Of a stretch of 17,941 bases of DNA, positions 8,591 to 16,023 are shown piece after piece (within the stretch, counting starts at the first letter, position 1; each line of letters opens with the position of its first letter). A program made the position numbers and the translations under genes. This DNA is from Negativicutes bacterium (GTDB lineage Bacteria > Bacillota_C > Negativicutes > Sporomusales_B > JARLHX01): contig JARLHX010000097.1 in NCBI GenBank assembly GCA_031292035.1, forward strand, positions 1 to 17,941, written 5' to 3'. The notes under the pieces were generated by a model that had not been told where the DNA came from, made no database searches, and saw only the letters and a program-made list of their open reading frames with translations.

Positions 8591-8700
8591 AATCCCTTTA
8601 AATCCCTCTCCCATCTCATGACTGCCTTCTTTCGATAAAGTCGGGATGATTTCTGTGGCGCCCAGAGCCTACAGCGTATCTGAGAAGGGATTAGGGATTT
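8591..8700. repeat. Inverted AATCCCT repeats in the gap before gmd
   Basis: AATCCCTT (8591-8598) and AAATCCCT (8600-8607) recur inverted as AAGGGATT (8685-8692) and AGGGATTT (8693-8700), leaving a 77-base intervening segment. The 8475-8756 gap otherwise shows no gene. It may hold a promoter for gmd, but no convincing -35/-10 pair was found. Function is unknown and chance is possible. Confidence 0.3.
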
Positions 8701-8756
8701 GAACCGGCCCCCCTGGAGCAGTGGGAATCAGGGGTAAGTTCGTGAAAGGGGAAACG

Positions 8757-9860
8757 ATGAAAACGGCACTTATTACTGGCGTCACAGGCCAGGATGGCTC
8801 CTACCTGGCAGAATTCCTGCTGGAACAAGGATACGAGGTTCACGGCACGATTCGGCGGTCCAGCACATTTAATACATATAGGATTGATCATTTATATCAG
8901 GATCAACACAAGGAAGGCGCGCGATTTTTTAGGCATTACGGGGACCTTACCGATTCGAGCAATCTCAATAGGATTATTGAGAAAGTTCGACCTGACGAAA
9001 TCTACAATCTTGCCGCGCAATCCCATGTCGGAATCTCATTTGAGGTGCCTGAATATACTGTGGAGACTGATGCTGTTGGTACGCTGCGTCTGCTCGACTC
9101 GATCAAAGACACGGGTGTGGAGACGCGGTTTTATCAGGCATCGACCTCTGAACTCTTTGGCAAGGTGCAGGAGATACCTCAAACCGAGAAGACCCCCTTT
9201 TATCCACGATCGCCTTATGCCGCGGCCAAATTGTGTGCATACTGGCTCGTGGTGAACTACCGGGAGGCCTATGGTCTGCACGCCAGCAACGGCATCCTGT
9301 TCAATCACGAATCGCCCAGGCGTGGCGAAAATTTCGTTACCAGGAAAATCACCATCGCGGCGGCTGGGATAAAAGCGGGGAAAAGAAGGGATTGTCTCTG
9401 GCTGGGTAATCTTGATTCGAGACGAGATTGGGGGTATGCGCCGGAATATGTAAAAATGATGTGGTTGATGCTGCAGCAGGAACGACCGGATGATTATGTG
9501 GCAGCTACCAATGAGGCTCATTCGGTAAGAGAGTTCGTGGAAAGGGCGTTTGGCTACCTCGATATGCCAATCGCCTGGGAAGGGGAAGGCGTTGATGAGG
9601 TAGGTATCAATCGGCGAAGCGGTGAGATATGCGTCCGCGTTGATCCCCGCTACTACCGTCCTACGGAGGTGGATTTGCTCATTGGGAACCCGAAGAAAGC
9701 CAAGGAGATTTTGCATTGGGAACCCAGAGTTAAGTTTGACAGACTCGTAGAGATCATGATCCAGGCGGACTTCGATGCTGTAATGAAAGGCGACCGAAGC
9801 GGTCCCCCGAATCTTGATGGTTGCGCAAACCTGCTCTCGGCCGTGGGCAGAACTGGCTGA
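8757..9860 (+). CDS. gmd: GDP-mannose 4,6-dehydratase
   Basis: Converts GDP-D-mannose to GDP-4-keto-6-deoxy-D-mannose, precursor of GDP-fucose, GDP-rhamnose, perosamine and related sugars. The protein has 367 residues, the normal family length. ATG 8757 follows AAAGGGGAA and starts exactly at the Rossmann strand [14 protein letters not shown] (motif 8-14); an upstream in-frame ATG at 8721 is less likely. Hallmarks include [10 protein letters not shown] (31-40), [13 protein letters not shown] (84-96), catalytic STSELFG (129-135; Thr130, Glu132), SPYAAAK (152-158; Tyr154, Lys158), [16 protein letters not shown] (183-198) and [10 protein letters not shown] (223-232). All expected catalytic residues are intact. 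The C-terminus after about residue 345 is a short variable tail. No separate GDP-fucose synthase is present, so the 4-keto product must be used by another enzyme in or near the cluster. Confidence 0.97.
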   Translation: MKTALITGVTGQDGSYLAEFLLEQGYEVHGTIRRSSTFNTYRIDHLYQDQHKEGARFFRHYGDLTDSSNLNRIIEKVRPDEIYNLAAQSHVGISFEVPEYTVETDAVGTLRLLDSIKDTGVETRFYQASTSELFGKVQEIPQTEKTPFYPRSPYAAAKLCAYWLVVNYREAYGLHASNGILFNHESPRRGENFVTRKITIAAAGIKAGKRRDCLWLGNLDSRRDWGYAPEYVKMMWLMLQQERPDDYVAATNEAHSVREFVERAFGYLDMPIAWEGEGVDEVGINRRSGEICVRVDPRYYRPTEVDLLIGNPKKAKEILHWEPRVKFDRLVEIMIQADFDAVMKGDRSGPPNLDGCANLLSAVGRTG

Positions 9861-10008
9861 CGAGCGCTGATGTGGAGCCCACCATCAAGGAACATTCTGT
9901 ATCTTTGGCCGTGGTAAAATGCAGGCGCTGCTGGGGGCTGGTTTGATTCACCGGTACTTGCGATGAGTTTTAATTGCCGGAATTTGTTCGAAAGGAGGCG
10001 TATTCTGA

Positions 10009-10809
10009 ATGAGTCTATGTGACGAGATAGCCGAGCAAAGAAAACAGCTGGAGATGAGCTTTCACAACAAACGCGAGAAAGACCGAAATGAGTTGGATCA
10101 AGAGGCTTTTCTGCGAAAGTACGGAAATAAGAGGTTTTACGCCACCGCAGGGCGCTCGTCAGCCTACATAACGGAGTGGCTCAGGGATAAGTGTCCCGGG
10201 GCGGTTGCTCTGGATTATTGCTGCGGGCTGGGCCACAGTTCTATTGAAATAGCAAAGTTGGGAGCGTTCGCTCATGGGATAGATATCAGTGAGGAGGAGG
10301 TCGAGACTGCGAGGAGGGCGGCCGATCAGGAGGGGCTGGGCAGCAGAACCAAATTCTGGGTGATGGACGCTGAAAACATGCAATTCGATAACGATATGTT
10401 TGACGTTATCGTATGCAAAGGGGTATTGCATCATCTTGACGTGTCAAAGGCCTATCCCGAACTTGCCCGAGTGCTCAAGCCGGGGGGGCGTATTCTCTGT
10501 CAGGAAGCCCTTGGATACAACCCGCTCATCCGCCTTTACAGGAAGGCCACCCCACATCTGCGCACCGCCTGGGAGACGGAACACATTCTCAAGCTGAAGG
10601 AGCTTGCGCTCGCTCGAAGGTATTTCGATCAGATCAACGTCAGGTATTTTCACTTATTTTCCATATTGGCTATTCCCCTCATGAAGACCCCGGTGTTTAA
10701 AGCTGCTCTCACGGCATTTGAGTGCCTCGACGACCTGATACTGCGTATACCTTTTGTGCAGCTATTGGCTTGGCAAATGGTGTTCGAGATGTCTGGTCCC
10801 AGGAAATAG
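10009..10809 (+). CDS. Class I SAM-dependent methyltransferase
   Basis: A 266-residue methyltransferase of the Methyltransf_11/UbiE-like fold. SAM motif I is ALDYCCGLGHSSIEIA (67-82), the post-I acidic strand is GIDIS (90-94), motif II is around FDVIVCKGVLHHL (131-143) and motif III is VLKPGGRI (155-162). The N-terminal 45 residues are charged and helical, a lid-like region. A very good AAAGGAGG site (9991-9998) precedes ATG 10009, marking the start of the compact second half of the operon. The next gene begins two bases after its stop. In this setting it could methylate a sugar hydroxyl, a nucleotide sugar or the growing glycan; the target is not readable. The C-terminal stretch after residue 215 has hydrophobic helices that may help membrane association. 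Confidence 0.88.
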   Translation: MSLCDEIAEQRKQLEMSFHNKREKDRNELDQEAFLRKYGNKRFYATAGRSSAYITEWLRDKCPGAVALDYCCGLGHSSIEIAKLGAFAHGIDISEEEVETARRAADQEGLGSRTKFWVMDAENMQFDNDMFDVIVCKGVLHHLDVSKAYPELARVLKPGGRILCQEALGYNPLIRLYRKATPHLRTAWETEHILKLKELALARRYFDQINVRYFHLFSILAIPLMKTPVFKAALTAFECLDDLILRIPFVQLLAWQMVFEMSGPRK

Positions 10810-10811
10810 AT

Positions 10812-12053
10812 ATGCGCGTTTGGCTTTTGAAGGACGGCGAGAATTTGCCGGTGCAGCAAGGTTCGCGCAGGATGCGCACCTGGATGCTGGCCGAGGAGCT
10901 GGCGAGGCGTGGTCATTCAGTGGTCTGGTGGGCGAGTACTTTCTCGCATCAGAGAAAGACTCTGCTTTTCAACCATGACGAGCGGGTAAAAATTTCCGAT
11001 CGTTTCGATCTGAGATTGCTGTTCTGCGGGGACTATTCCGCCAACTTTTCCCTCAGGCGGTACTTGGTGCACAAGAAACTGGGCAGAAGATTTTCCGTTG
11101 AGGCGAGAAAAGAAAGCCCCCCGGATATTATAATTGCTGCCTTGCCCATAATCGACCTGGCCTATGAGGCGGTGAACTACGCGCGCGAGTATGGCATTCC
11201 GGTCTTTGTGGACATACGGGATCTCTGGCCCCAAACGATTTTGGAAAGGATGCCCATACCTTTGAGGTGTGCTGCAAGGCTCCTGCTCAGTGCGGATTTT
11301 TACAGAACAAAGTCGCTTTTCCGCCGTGCTGACGGTATAATTGCGGTTTCCAAAGGGTTTCTTGCCTGGGGGTTGCAACAGGCTCGCCTCACATCTCCCA
11401 GAACCACCGACCGGATTTTTTATCTGGGATATCCAGCCACAAACGGTAAGATCAGGCAAACCGGTGTGCTCGGCGACTTGGCGGCGCGGCTTAATAATAA
11501 GATCATCTTTACCTTTGTGGGGTCATTCGGTTCAACCTATGAGCTAAAGCTTCTATGCGAGGTTGCTAAAATTGCGGACGAGAAATCCCTGGACTCCATT
11601 CACTTTCTTCTAGCGGGAGACGGCGAGCAGTTCGCCGACATTTCGGCAAGAACTCGGAACTTGTCGAATATCAGCCTCCTTGGCTGGCTCGATCAAGATC
11701 AGATTCGCGAGTTGCTGGGCCTTTCCCACGTTGGTTTGGCCCCCTACATCAAGATGGCTGATATGGTGCCCAACAAACCTTTCGAGTATTTCTCCGCGGG
11801 GCTGCCTATAATCTCTTCCCTTCAGGGTGAGATGGAAGAGCTTATTGAGGAAAATTCGGTGGGCTTCTCTTATCGTCCCGGAGACGTGAGGGAACTGTAT
11901 TTGCTCATCGACAGGCTCGCAGCTGATCCCGCTTTGAGGAATTCCATGGCGGCTAACGCACGAAGGGTCTTCGAGTCAACCTACCGGGAGGACTTAATCT
12001 ACAGCGCGTACGCGGATCATCTTGAGTCGATGGTCGCTTCGAGGGGGGTGTAA
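10812..12053 (+). CDS. Glycosyltransferase family 4, WbuB-like
   Basis: A 413-residue GT-B glycosyltransferase, probably acting on the lipid-linked repeat unit. ATG 10812 lies two bases after the methyltransferase stop; the longer frame from 10722 would overlap that gene and adds 30 residues unrelated to the family. The N-terminus MRVWLLKDGENLP...QGSRRMRTWMLAEELARRGH is typical of the WbuB/WcaI-type group. Other marks are VDIRDLWP (133-140), DGIIAVSKGF (174-183), FTFVGSFGSTYEL (233-245), FLLAGDGEQF (265-274) and the donor site VPNKPFEYFSAGLPIIS (319-335). No membrane helix is obvious. The sugar transferase gene starts just one base after its stop, so translation is likely coupled. WbuB itself transfers L-FucNAc, but that specificity should not be assumed here. 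Confidence 0.92.
   Translation: MRVWLLKDGENLPVQQGSRRMRTWMLAEELARRGHSVVWWASTFSHQRKTLLFNHDERVKISDRFDLRLLFCGDYSANFSLRRYLVHKKLGRRFSVEARKESPPDIIIAALPIIDLAYEAVNYAREYGIPVFVDIRDLWPQTILERMPIPLRCAARLLLSADFYRTKSLFRRADGIIAVSKGFLAWGLQQARLTSPRTTDRIFYLGYPATNGKIRQTGVLGDLAARLNNKIIFTFVGSFGSTYELKLLCEVAKIADEKSLDSIHFLLAGDGEQFADISARTRNLSNISLLGWLDQDQIRELLGLSHVGLAPYIKMADMVPNKPFEYFSAGLPIISSLQGEMEELIEENSVGFSYRPGDVRELYLLIDRLAADPALRNSMAANARRVFESTYREDLIYSAYADHLESMVASRGV
12044..12048 (+). promoter_or_regulatory. Purine-rich ribosome site setting a TTG start
   Basis: A G-run (GAGGGGGG, 12041-12048) precedes TTG 12055, inside the end of the glycosyltransferase gene. TTG 12055 places the KRTFDL motif at the extreme N-terminus, as in monotopic sugar transferases; the in-frame ATG at 12022 would add eleven unrelated residues. 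Confidence 0.5.
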
Positions 12054-12054
12054 G

Positions 12055-12669
12055 TTGTGGAAAAGGACATTTGATCTGGTAGCGGCTTCCCTCGTTTTAT
12101 GCTTGACCTCTCCGCTCATCGTTTTGATTGCCCTTTTGATCAAGCGCTGGTCCCCGGGGCCCGTTTTCTACCGTGGGGTCAGGACGGGCCTGCATGGAAA
12201 ACCGTTCCGCATATTCAAATTCCGAACCATGGTGGTCGACGCGGAACACATAGGAGGTCCATCGACCGCCCTGAATGACACCAGATTGACTCCTATTGGT
12301 AAGATACTTCGCAGATATAAGTTGGACGAGCTTCCCCAACTGTTCAACATATTGCTTGGCGACATGAGCGTTGTGGGTCCTCGTCCCCAGGTCGAAAGGT
12401 ACACAAGCCTTTACGCCGGACCCGAAAAGGCTATTCTTGACGTGAGGCCCGGACTGACGGACTACGCGTCTATACGATTTATCGACCTGGACGCCATCCT
12501 GGGTGATGAAAACGTTGATGAAAAATACCTCCGGGAAGTCGAGCCCGAGAAAAACAGGCTGCGCCTGCAGTACGCCAGGAATCACAACTTCCGAGTGGAC
12601 TTGGATATTATATTTACCACTCTTCGGCAAATGCTATCCTTGAGGTCGAAATGGAATACGCAACGCTAG
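12055..12669 (+). CDS. Undecaprenyl-phosphate sugar-1-phosphate transferase (monotopic, PglC-like)
   Basis: Initiating phosphoglycosyl transferase that moves a sugar-1-phosphate from a nucleotide sugar to undecaprenyl phosphate. At 204 residues it is the small catalytic-domain-only form, without the four-helix N-terminal region of WbaP-type enzymes. Motifs in order: KRTFDL (3-8), one re-entrant hydrophobic segment (about 9-30), SPGPVFYR (33-40), FKFRTMVVDA (54-63), the catalytic Asp-Glu pair in KLDELPQLFN (89-98; Asp91, Glu92), MSVVGPRPQVE (104-114) and VRPGLTDYASI (130-140). TTG 12055 is the preferred start. It overlaps the aldo/keto reductase start by 19 bases. It probably initiates the repeat unit built by the three glycosyltransferases; the first sugar is unknown (6-deoxy amino sugars are common for this class). 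Confidence 0.93.
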   Translation: MWKRTFDLVAASLVLCLTSPLIVLIALLIKRWSPGPVFYRGVRTGLHGKPFRIFKFRTMVVDAEHIGGPSTALNDTRLTPIGKILRRYKLDELPQLFNILLGDMSVVGPRPQVERYTSLYAGPEKAILDVRPGLTDYASIRFIDLDAILGDENVDEKYLREVEPEKNRLRLQYARNHNFRVDLDIIFTTLRQMLSLRSKWNTQR

Positions 12670-13580
12670 GGAATACGCAACTGGTCGTCTCGCGGGTTGC
12701 CTTCGGTTGCTGGGCGACCGGCGGCCATGGGTATGGCCGCACAGATGACACCGAATCCATTGCCTCTATCCGGGAGGCGCTTGAGCGGGGAGTGAATTTT
12801 TTTGATACCGCCGACGTGTACGGGTTTGGCCACTCGGAAAGGATTCTCTGCGAAGCGCTCGGGGTTCGCCGCCGGGAGGTGGTGATCGCCACGAAATTTG
12901 GAGTGTGCTGGGATGATGCCGGGAAGACTTTCCGGGATTGCAGTCCAAAACGGGCCGAAGCCGCGCTGGAAGCCAGCCTGCGGCGGCTTGACCTCGAGTC
13001 CCTTCCTTTATACCAAGTGCATTGGCATGACGGGGTCACGCCGATATGCGATACGATCGAGGCACTTCTGAAGTTCCAAAAAGCTGGGAAAATCCAGCAT
13101 TTCGGCTGCTCCAATTTTTCCGGCGATCTGCTCGGGCAAGCCGGCCGGATCGCACGCCCTGCGTCCAATCAACTCCAATTCAGTGTAGCTCACACCGAAG
13201 CTAAAAGCCTTCTGGAAGAATGCTTTAGGGATAGAGTGGGCAACCTCGTCTACGGAGTCCTGGGCAGGGGCGCCCTATCGGGTAAATACGATCTTACCAG
13301 CCGGTTTGGAGAAAAGGACACGCGGGCTGTGGACCTGGCCTTCAGAGGAGAAGAACTGGAGCGAAACATTCGACTGGCGAACAAATTGCGAGTTCTAGGA
13401 GAGCATTACGGAAAATCACCCTCTCAGGTCGCCATACGCTGGGTCTTGGACAATCCATTCATCACTTCCGCGATTGTCGGGATGAAGAACGTTGCGCAGG
13501 TGCTCGAAAATTCCGGCGCCGCCGACTGGGGCCTCAGTTCGGTTGATTACTCCGATCTGGCGGACTCAGCAAAGATTTAA
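12651..13580 (+). CDS. Aldo/keto reductase
   Basis: A 309-residue NAD(P)H-dependent TIM-barrel oxidoreductase. The catalytic tetrad is visible: Asp52 and Tyr57 (FFDTADVYG, 50-58), Lys82 (ATKFG, 80-84) and His124 (YQVHWHD, 121-127). Cofactor-binding features include the C-terminal VAIRWVLDNPFITSAIVGMK segment. ATG 12651 has TGAGG five bases upstream and overlaps the end of the sugar transferase gene, implying translational coupling. The N-terminus MEYATLGNTQLVVSRVAFGC is standard for the family, so the start is secure. Being packed between the sugar transferase and the E1-like pair, it plausibly reduces a keto group on a sugar nucleotide or on a modified sugar. Generic aldehyde reduction cannot be excluded; substrate is unknown. 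Confidence 0.93.
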   Translation: MEYATLGNTQLVVSRVAFGCWATGGHGYGRTDDTESIASIREALERGVNFFDTADVYGFGHSERILCEALGVRRREVVIATKFGVCWDDAGKTFRDCSPKRAEAALEASLRRLDLESLPLYQVHWHDGVTPICDTIEALLKFQKAGKIQHFGCSNFSGDLLGQAGRIARPASNQLQFSVAHTEAKSLLEECFRDRVGNLVYGVLGRGALSGKYDLTSRFGEKDTRAVDLAFRGEELERNIRLANKLRVLGEHYGKSPSQVAIRWVLDNPFITSAIVGMKNVAQVLENSGAADWGLSSVDYSDLADSAKI

Positions 13581-13617
13581 GCTCCAACAGGGGTGTTTTC
13601 CCAAACAAGGAGTTCGG

Positions 13618-14595
13618 ATGAAACATGAGCCGGGGCTGCTTAAGGAACTGTACAGAACAATGGTCCGCATACGCCATTGCGAGGAGAGTCTCGTCGAGCC
13701 TATACTACGCGGAGAGGTGGTCTGCCCGTGCCATCTTTACTCGGGACAGGAAGCCGTTGCCGCCGGTATTTGCAAGGCGCTCAGCCGGGATGACTACATT
13801 TTCGGCAATCACCGCTCGCATGGCCATTTTCTGGCCAAAGGCTGCGATATGGGCGAGATGGTGGCTGAAATCTACGGCCGTGAGACAGGGTGTTCGCGCG
13901 GCAGGGGCGGCTCAATGCACCTGATAGATCCCGGGGCGGGAATGTTGGGGTCGGCGCCGATCGTTGCCGGCACCATCTCGCTTGCCATGGGGGCCGCTCT
14001 GGCCGCCTCGATCCGGCAGGACAACCGGGTTGCGCTAAGCTTCTTTGGCGACGGCGCCACCGGAGAGGGCGTCCTCTACGAGTGCCTGAATTTTGCGGCG
14101 CTCCGGAAACTGCCCATGATATTTGTTTGTGAAAACAACCTCTACGCTACCCATATGCCCATCCGCGAATGCCGGATCGAAAGCGGCATCCACAAAGTGG
14201 GTGACGCCTTCTGCATATCCAACTGTGTAGTCGATGGAAACGACGTACTCCAGGTTTATGAGGCCTGCAGCAAAGCCGTCGAGCAGTGCAGGAACGGCGG
14301 GGGGCCCTCATTTATCGAATGCCTTACCTACCGCTTCAGGGGGCATGTGGGTCCGGATGACAATATACAGGGCTCTCACACCGATATCCGTCCCAGGGAG
14401 GAGATCGAGTGGTGGCTCGACAAAGACCCGATCAAGAGGTTCGAGCGGCACCTGCTGGTCAACAGACTGTTTGAGGCTCAGGAGCTCAATGAGATCAAGC
14501 GTGAGGCGGAAACGGAAGTGACCGAAGCGCACCGTTTCGCTAAGAACAGTCCCCGGCCGGACAGAAAGGACATGAAATCTTATGTCTTCAAATAG
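13618..14595 (+). CDS. Thiamine-diphosphate-dependent E1 alpha-like subunit (2-oxoacid dehydrogenase family)
   Basis: A 325-residue protein of the pyruvate/acetoin/branched-chain dehydrogenase E1 alpha family. ATG 13618 follows AAGGAG by five bases; the longer frame would run back into the reductase gene. The TPP-Mg motif is GDGATGEG (144-151) ending at CENN (171-174), the GDG-x26-NN arrangement. Other family marks are CHLYSGQEAVAAGICKAL (38-55), NHRSHGHFLAKG (64-75) and GCSRGRGGSMHL (91-102). The C-terminal loop reads YRFRGHVGPDD (238-248), where classic E1 alpha has YRYHGHSMSDP. The beta-subunit gene overlaps by 14 bases, so the two are almost surely made together. No E2 acyltransferase or E3 gene lies in the window, which fits a stand-alone decarboxylase/carboligase role, for example in sugar modification. 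The actual 2-oxoacid and acceptor are unknown. Confidence 0.9.
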   Translation: MKHEPGLLKELYRTMVRIRHCEESLVEPILRGEVVCPCHLYSGQEAVAAGICKALSRDDYIFGNHRSHGHFLAKGCDMGEMVAEIYGRETGCSRGRGGSMHLIDPGAGMLGSAPIVAGTISLAMGAALAASIRQDNRVALSFFGDGATGEGVLYECLNFAALRKLPMIFVCENNLYATHMPIRECRIESGIHKVGDAFCISNCVVDGNDVLQVYEACSKAVEQCRNGGGPSFIECLTYRFRGHVGPDDNIQGSHTDIRPREEIEWWLDKDPIKRFERHLLVNRLFEAQELNEIKREAETEVTEAHRFAKNSPRPDRKDMKSYVFK

Positions 14596-15571
14596 AAAAC
14601 TCGAGTACAGCCTGGCTATCAATGAAGCGCTTCACCAGATGATGGGAGCAGACCCGTCCACCTTCCTGATCGGCCAGGGAGTGAACAGCCCCTGGTACGT
14701 TGGCAACACTGCTCTGGGCCTCCTCGACAGGTTCGGTCCAAATCGCGTGATCGACACTCCCGTATCGGAAAACAGCATTACTGGAGCGGCCGTCGGCGCG
14801 GCCATAGCGGGCATGAGGCCGGTCGTTGTTCATCCCAGGATGGACTTCATGCTCTACGCCATGGATCCCATAATCAATGAGGCGGCCAACTGGTACTACA
14901 TGAATGGGGGGAGGTCTTCGGTTCCTGTTGTCATCTGGGGCATCATCAACCGAGGGGGCGAACAGGCGGCGCAACACTCCCAGGCGCTGCACGCTACGTT
15001 TGCCCACGTGCCCGGCCTCAAGGTGGTGATGCCGGCCACACCCTTCGATGCCAAAGGTCTAATGATAGCGGCCATCAGAGACCCCAACCCGGTCGTCTTT
15101 ATCGATGACCGATTGCTCTATCGAGTCAAGGATTCAGTACCTGAAGAGATTTATGAAGTCGAAATCGGTAAGGGCATCGTCAGAAGGCCGGGAGCTGACC
15201 TCACACTCGTTGCGACCTCATTCCTGGCTCATGAAGCTTCCAAAGTCGTCGAGGAACTGGTCGAAGAGCAGATAGACGTCGAACTGATCGATCTGCGCAC
15301 AGTCAAACCCCTGGATGTGGACCTGATACTGGAATCGGTCAAAAAAACTGGAAGACTGGTCATTGCCGACGGGGGCTGGAAAACGTGCGGTTTGGCGGCG
15401 GAAATTGCCGCGCTGGTTTGCGAGAGAGCATTTGAAGTCCTGAAGGCGCCCATCAGGCGGGTTACCCTGCCGGACTGCCCGGCCCCTGCCAGCGCGATTT
15501 TGGAGCAACAGTACTACCCCACGGCGCAGGACATCCGTCTGGCCGTTCTGGAGGTTCTGGGCAAAGACTAG
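14582..15571 (+). CDS. Thiamine-diphosphate-dependent E1 beta-like subunit (2-oxoacid dehydrogenase/transketolase family)
   Basis: A 329-residue partner of the preceding alpha subunit, completing the TPP site at the alpha-beta interface. Family marks are DTPVSENSITGAAVGAAIAG (58-77; Glu63 is the expected cofactor-activating Glu), AQHSQALHATFAHVPGLKVV (130-149), MPATPFDAKGL (150-160), DVELIDLRTVKPLD (232-245) and IADGGWKTCGLAAEI (261-275). The early segment GQGVNSPWYVGNTALGL (31-47) differs from the usual GEDVG...GG...T.GL of pyruvate dehydrogenase, suggesting a specialised subgroup. ATG 14582 has AAAGGA eleven bases upstream and lies inside the end of the alpha gene. It is the last intact + strand gene before the mobile-element scar. 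Whether the pair works with a distant E2/E3 or alone cannot be decided here. Confidence 0.9.
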   Translation: MSSNRKLEYSLAINEALHQMMGADPSTFLIGQGVNSPWYVGNTALGLLDRFGPNRVIDTPVSENSITGAAVGAAIAGMRPVVVHPRMDFMLYAMDPIINEAANWYYMNGGRSSVPVVIWGIINRGGEQAAQHSQALHATFAHVPGLKVVMPATPFDAKGLMIAAIRDPNPVVFIDDRLLYRVKDSVPEEIYEVEIGKGIVRRPGADLTLVATSFLAHEASKVVEELVEEQIDVELIDLRTVKPLDVDLILESVKKTGRLVIADGGWKTCGLAAEIAALVCERAFEVLKAPIRRVTLPDCPAPASAILEQQYYPTAQDIRLAVLEVLGKD

Positions 15572-15763
15572 CCACGGCCCCACACACGGTCTCGGGCGGG
15601 GGACAAAGACGGTTGGAGGGGGGCACCGCGCGGGAAGGCTGGATTGGTAGAGTCGGCCAAGGTCCACGCGATGCTCAAGGATGCGCTGGATGCGGATTAT
15701 TGCGAGTCGATGAGCCCGCTTTGCCGTGGAGCAAGCTCCCTTCGTCTTTGCCAAAGGAGATAT
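15572..15763. other. Non-coding or decayed stretch after the E1 beta gene
   Basis: No convincing gene is visible. One + strand frame is open from about 15600 and runs into the ATG at 15764; part of it reads AKVHAMLKDALDADYCESMS, faintly like the tail of a glycosyltransferase, but there are no family motifs. It may be a worn gene end. No clear terminator follows the stop at 15571. Confidence 0.3.
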
Positions 15764-15802
15764 ATGCGCATTTTGTTCATCACCACGATAAGCTTGTCAT
15801 GA
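15764..15802 (+). pseudogene. Possible 5' stub of a glycosyltransferase gene
   Basis: AAAGGAG four bases before an ATG is followed by MRILFITTISLS and then TGA. The peptide looks like the first beta strand of a GT4 glycosyltransferase (M-[RK]-I-L-F-[IV]-T-T). The reading ends six bases before the duplicated target of the 15819-16041 element, and nothing like the rest of a glycosyltransferase lies beyond it. This suggests a once-longer cluster eroded by deletion. Twelve residues are too few for certainty; a short leader or chance is possible. Confidence 0.35.
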
Positions 15803-15807
15803 TGCCC

Positions 15808-15818
15808 GGGAGGGACCG
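15808..15818. repeat. Left 11-bp direct repeat (putative target-site duplication)
   Basis: GGGAGGGACCG abuts the left terminal inverted repeat exactly and recurs at 16042-16052. Confidence 0.7.
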
Positions 15819-15836
15819 CAATGTTGTTGAGTTAAG
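15819..15836 (+). repeat. Left terminal inverted repeat
   Basis: 18-bp end CAATGTTGTTGAGTTAAG, matching the inverse of 16024-16041 with one mismatch. Confidence 0.75.
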
Positions 15837-15880
15837 CGACTCAACTGGAATCGGTGCTGTTCTTTTAGAGCGACGATCGT

Positions 15881-15980
15881 GATCCCGGAGGGATCAAAGC
15901 CATTAGCCGGGGGTTGAGGCCGTGAGGCCGATACCCCCGGAAAGGAACGAAAAAGAAGGAAACGACCCCGTGAGGGGTCG
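15881..15980. repeat. REP/BIME-like cluster of three hairpins
   Basis: Hairpin 1 is GATCCC-GGA-GGGATC (15881-15895). Hairpin 2 has outer stem CCGGGGGT (15907-15914) with ACCCCCGG (15933-15940), and inside it GGCC-GTGA-GGCC (15918-15929). Hairpin 3 is CGACCCC-GTGA-GGGGTCG (15963-15980). Two loops are GTGA, a GNRA-type tetraloop if transcribed. The layout resembles dispersed extragenic palindromic repeats common in environmental genomes and often spread by RAYT transposases; no RAYT gene is in the window. It lies within the 15819-16041 element, either as inserted cargo or as its normal interior. Confidence 0.65.
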
Positions 15981-16023
15981 CAGATCAAGCGGTGCTCAGA
16001 CAGGCGGGAAAAGCTTGGGATTT

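Noticed and set aside
9036..9716. 226-codon - strand open frame
   Set aside because: Antisense to intact gmd with no recognisable domain.
12097..13168. - strand frames opposite the sugar transferase and aldo/keto reductase
   Set aside because: Shadows of conserved genes; no family motifs or ribosome sites.
13492..13617. N-terminal extension of the E1 alpha-like protein
   Set aside because: It overlaps the aldo/keto reductase in another frame, and ATG 13618 has a strong ribosome site.
15613..15882. 89-codon + strand open frame
   Set aside because: It starts in a G-rich tract, has no family motif and runs into the terminal repeat of the mobile element; it is likely chance.
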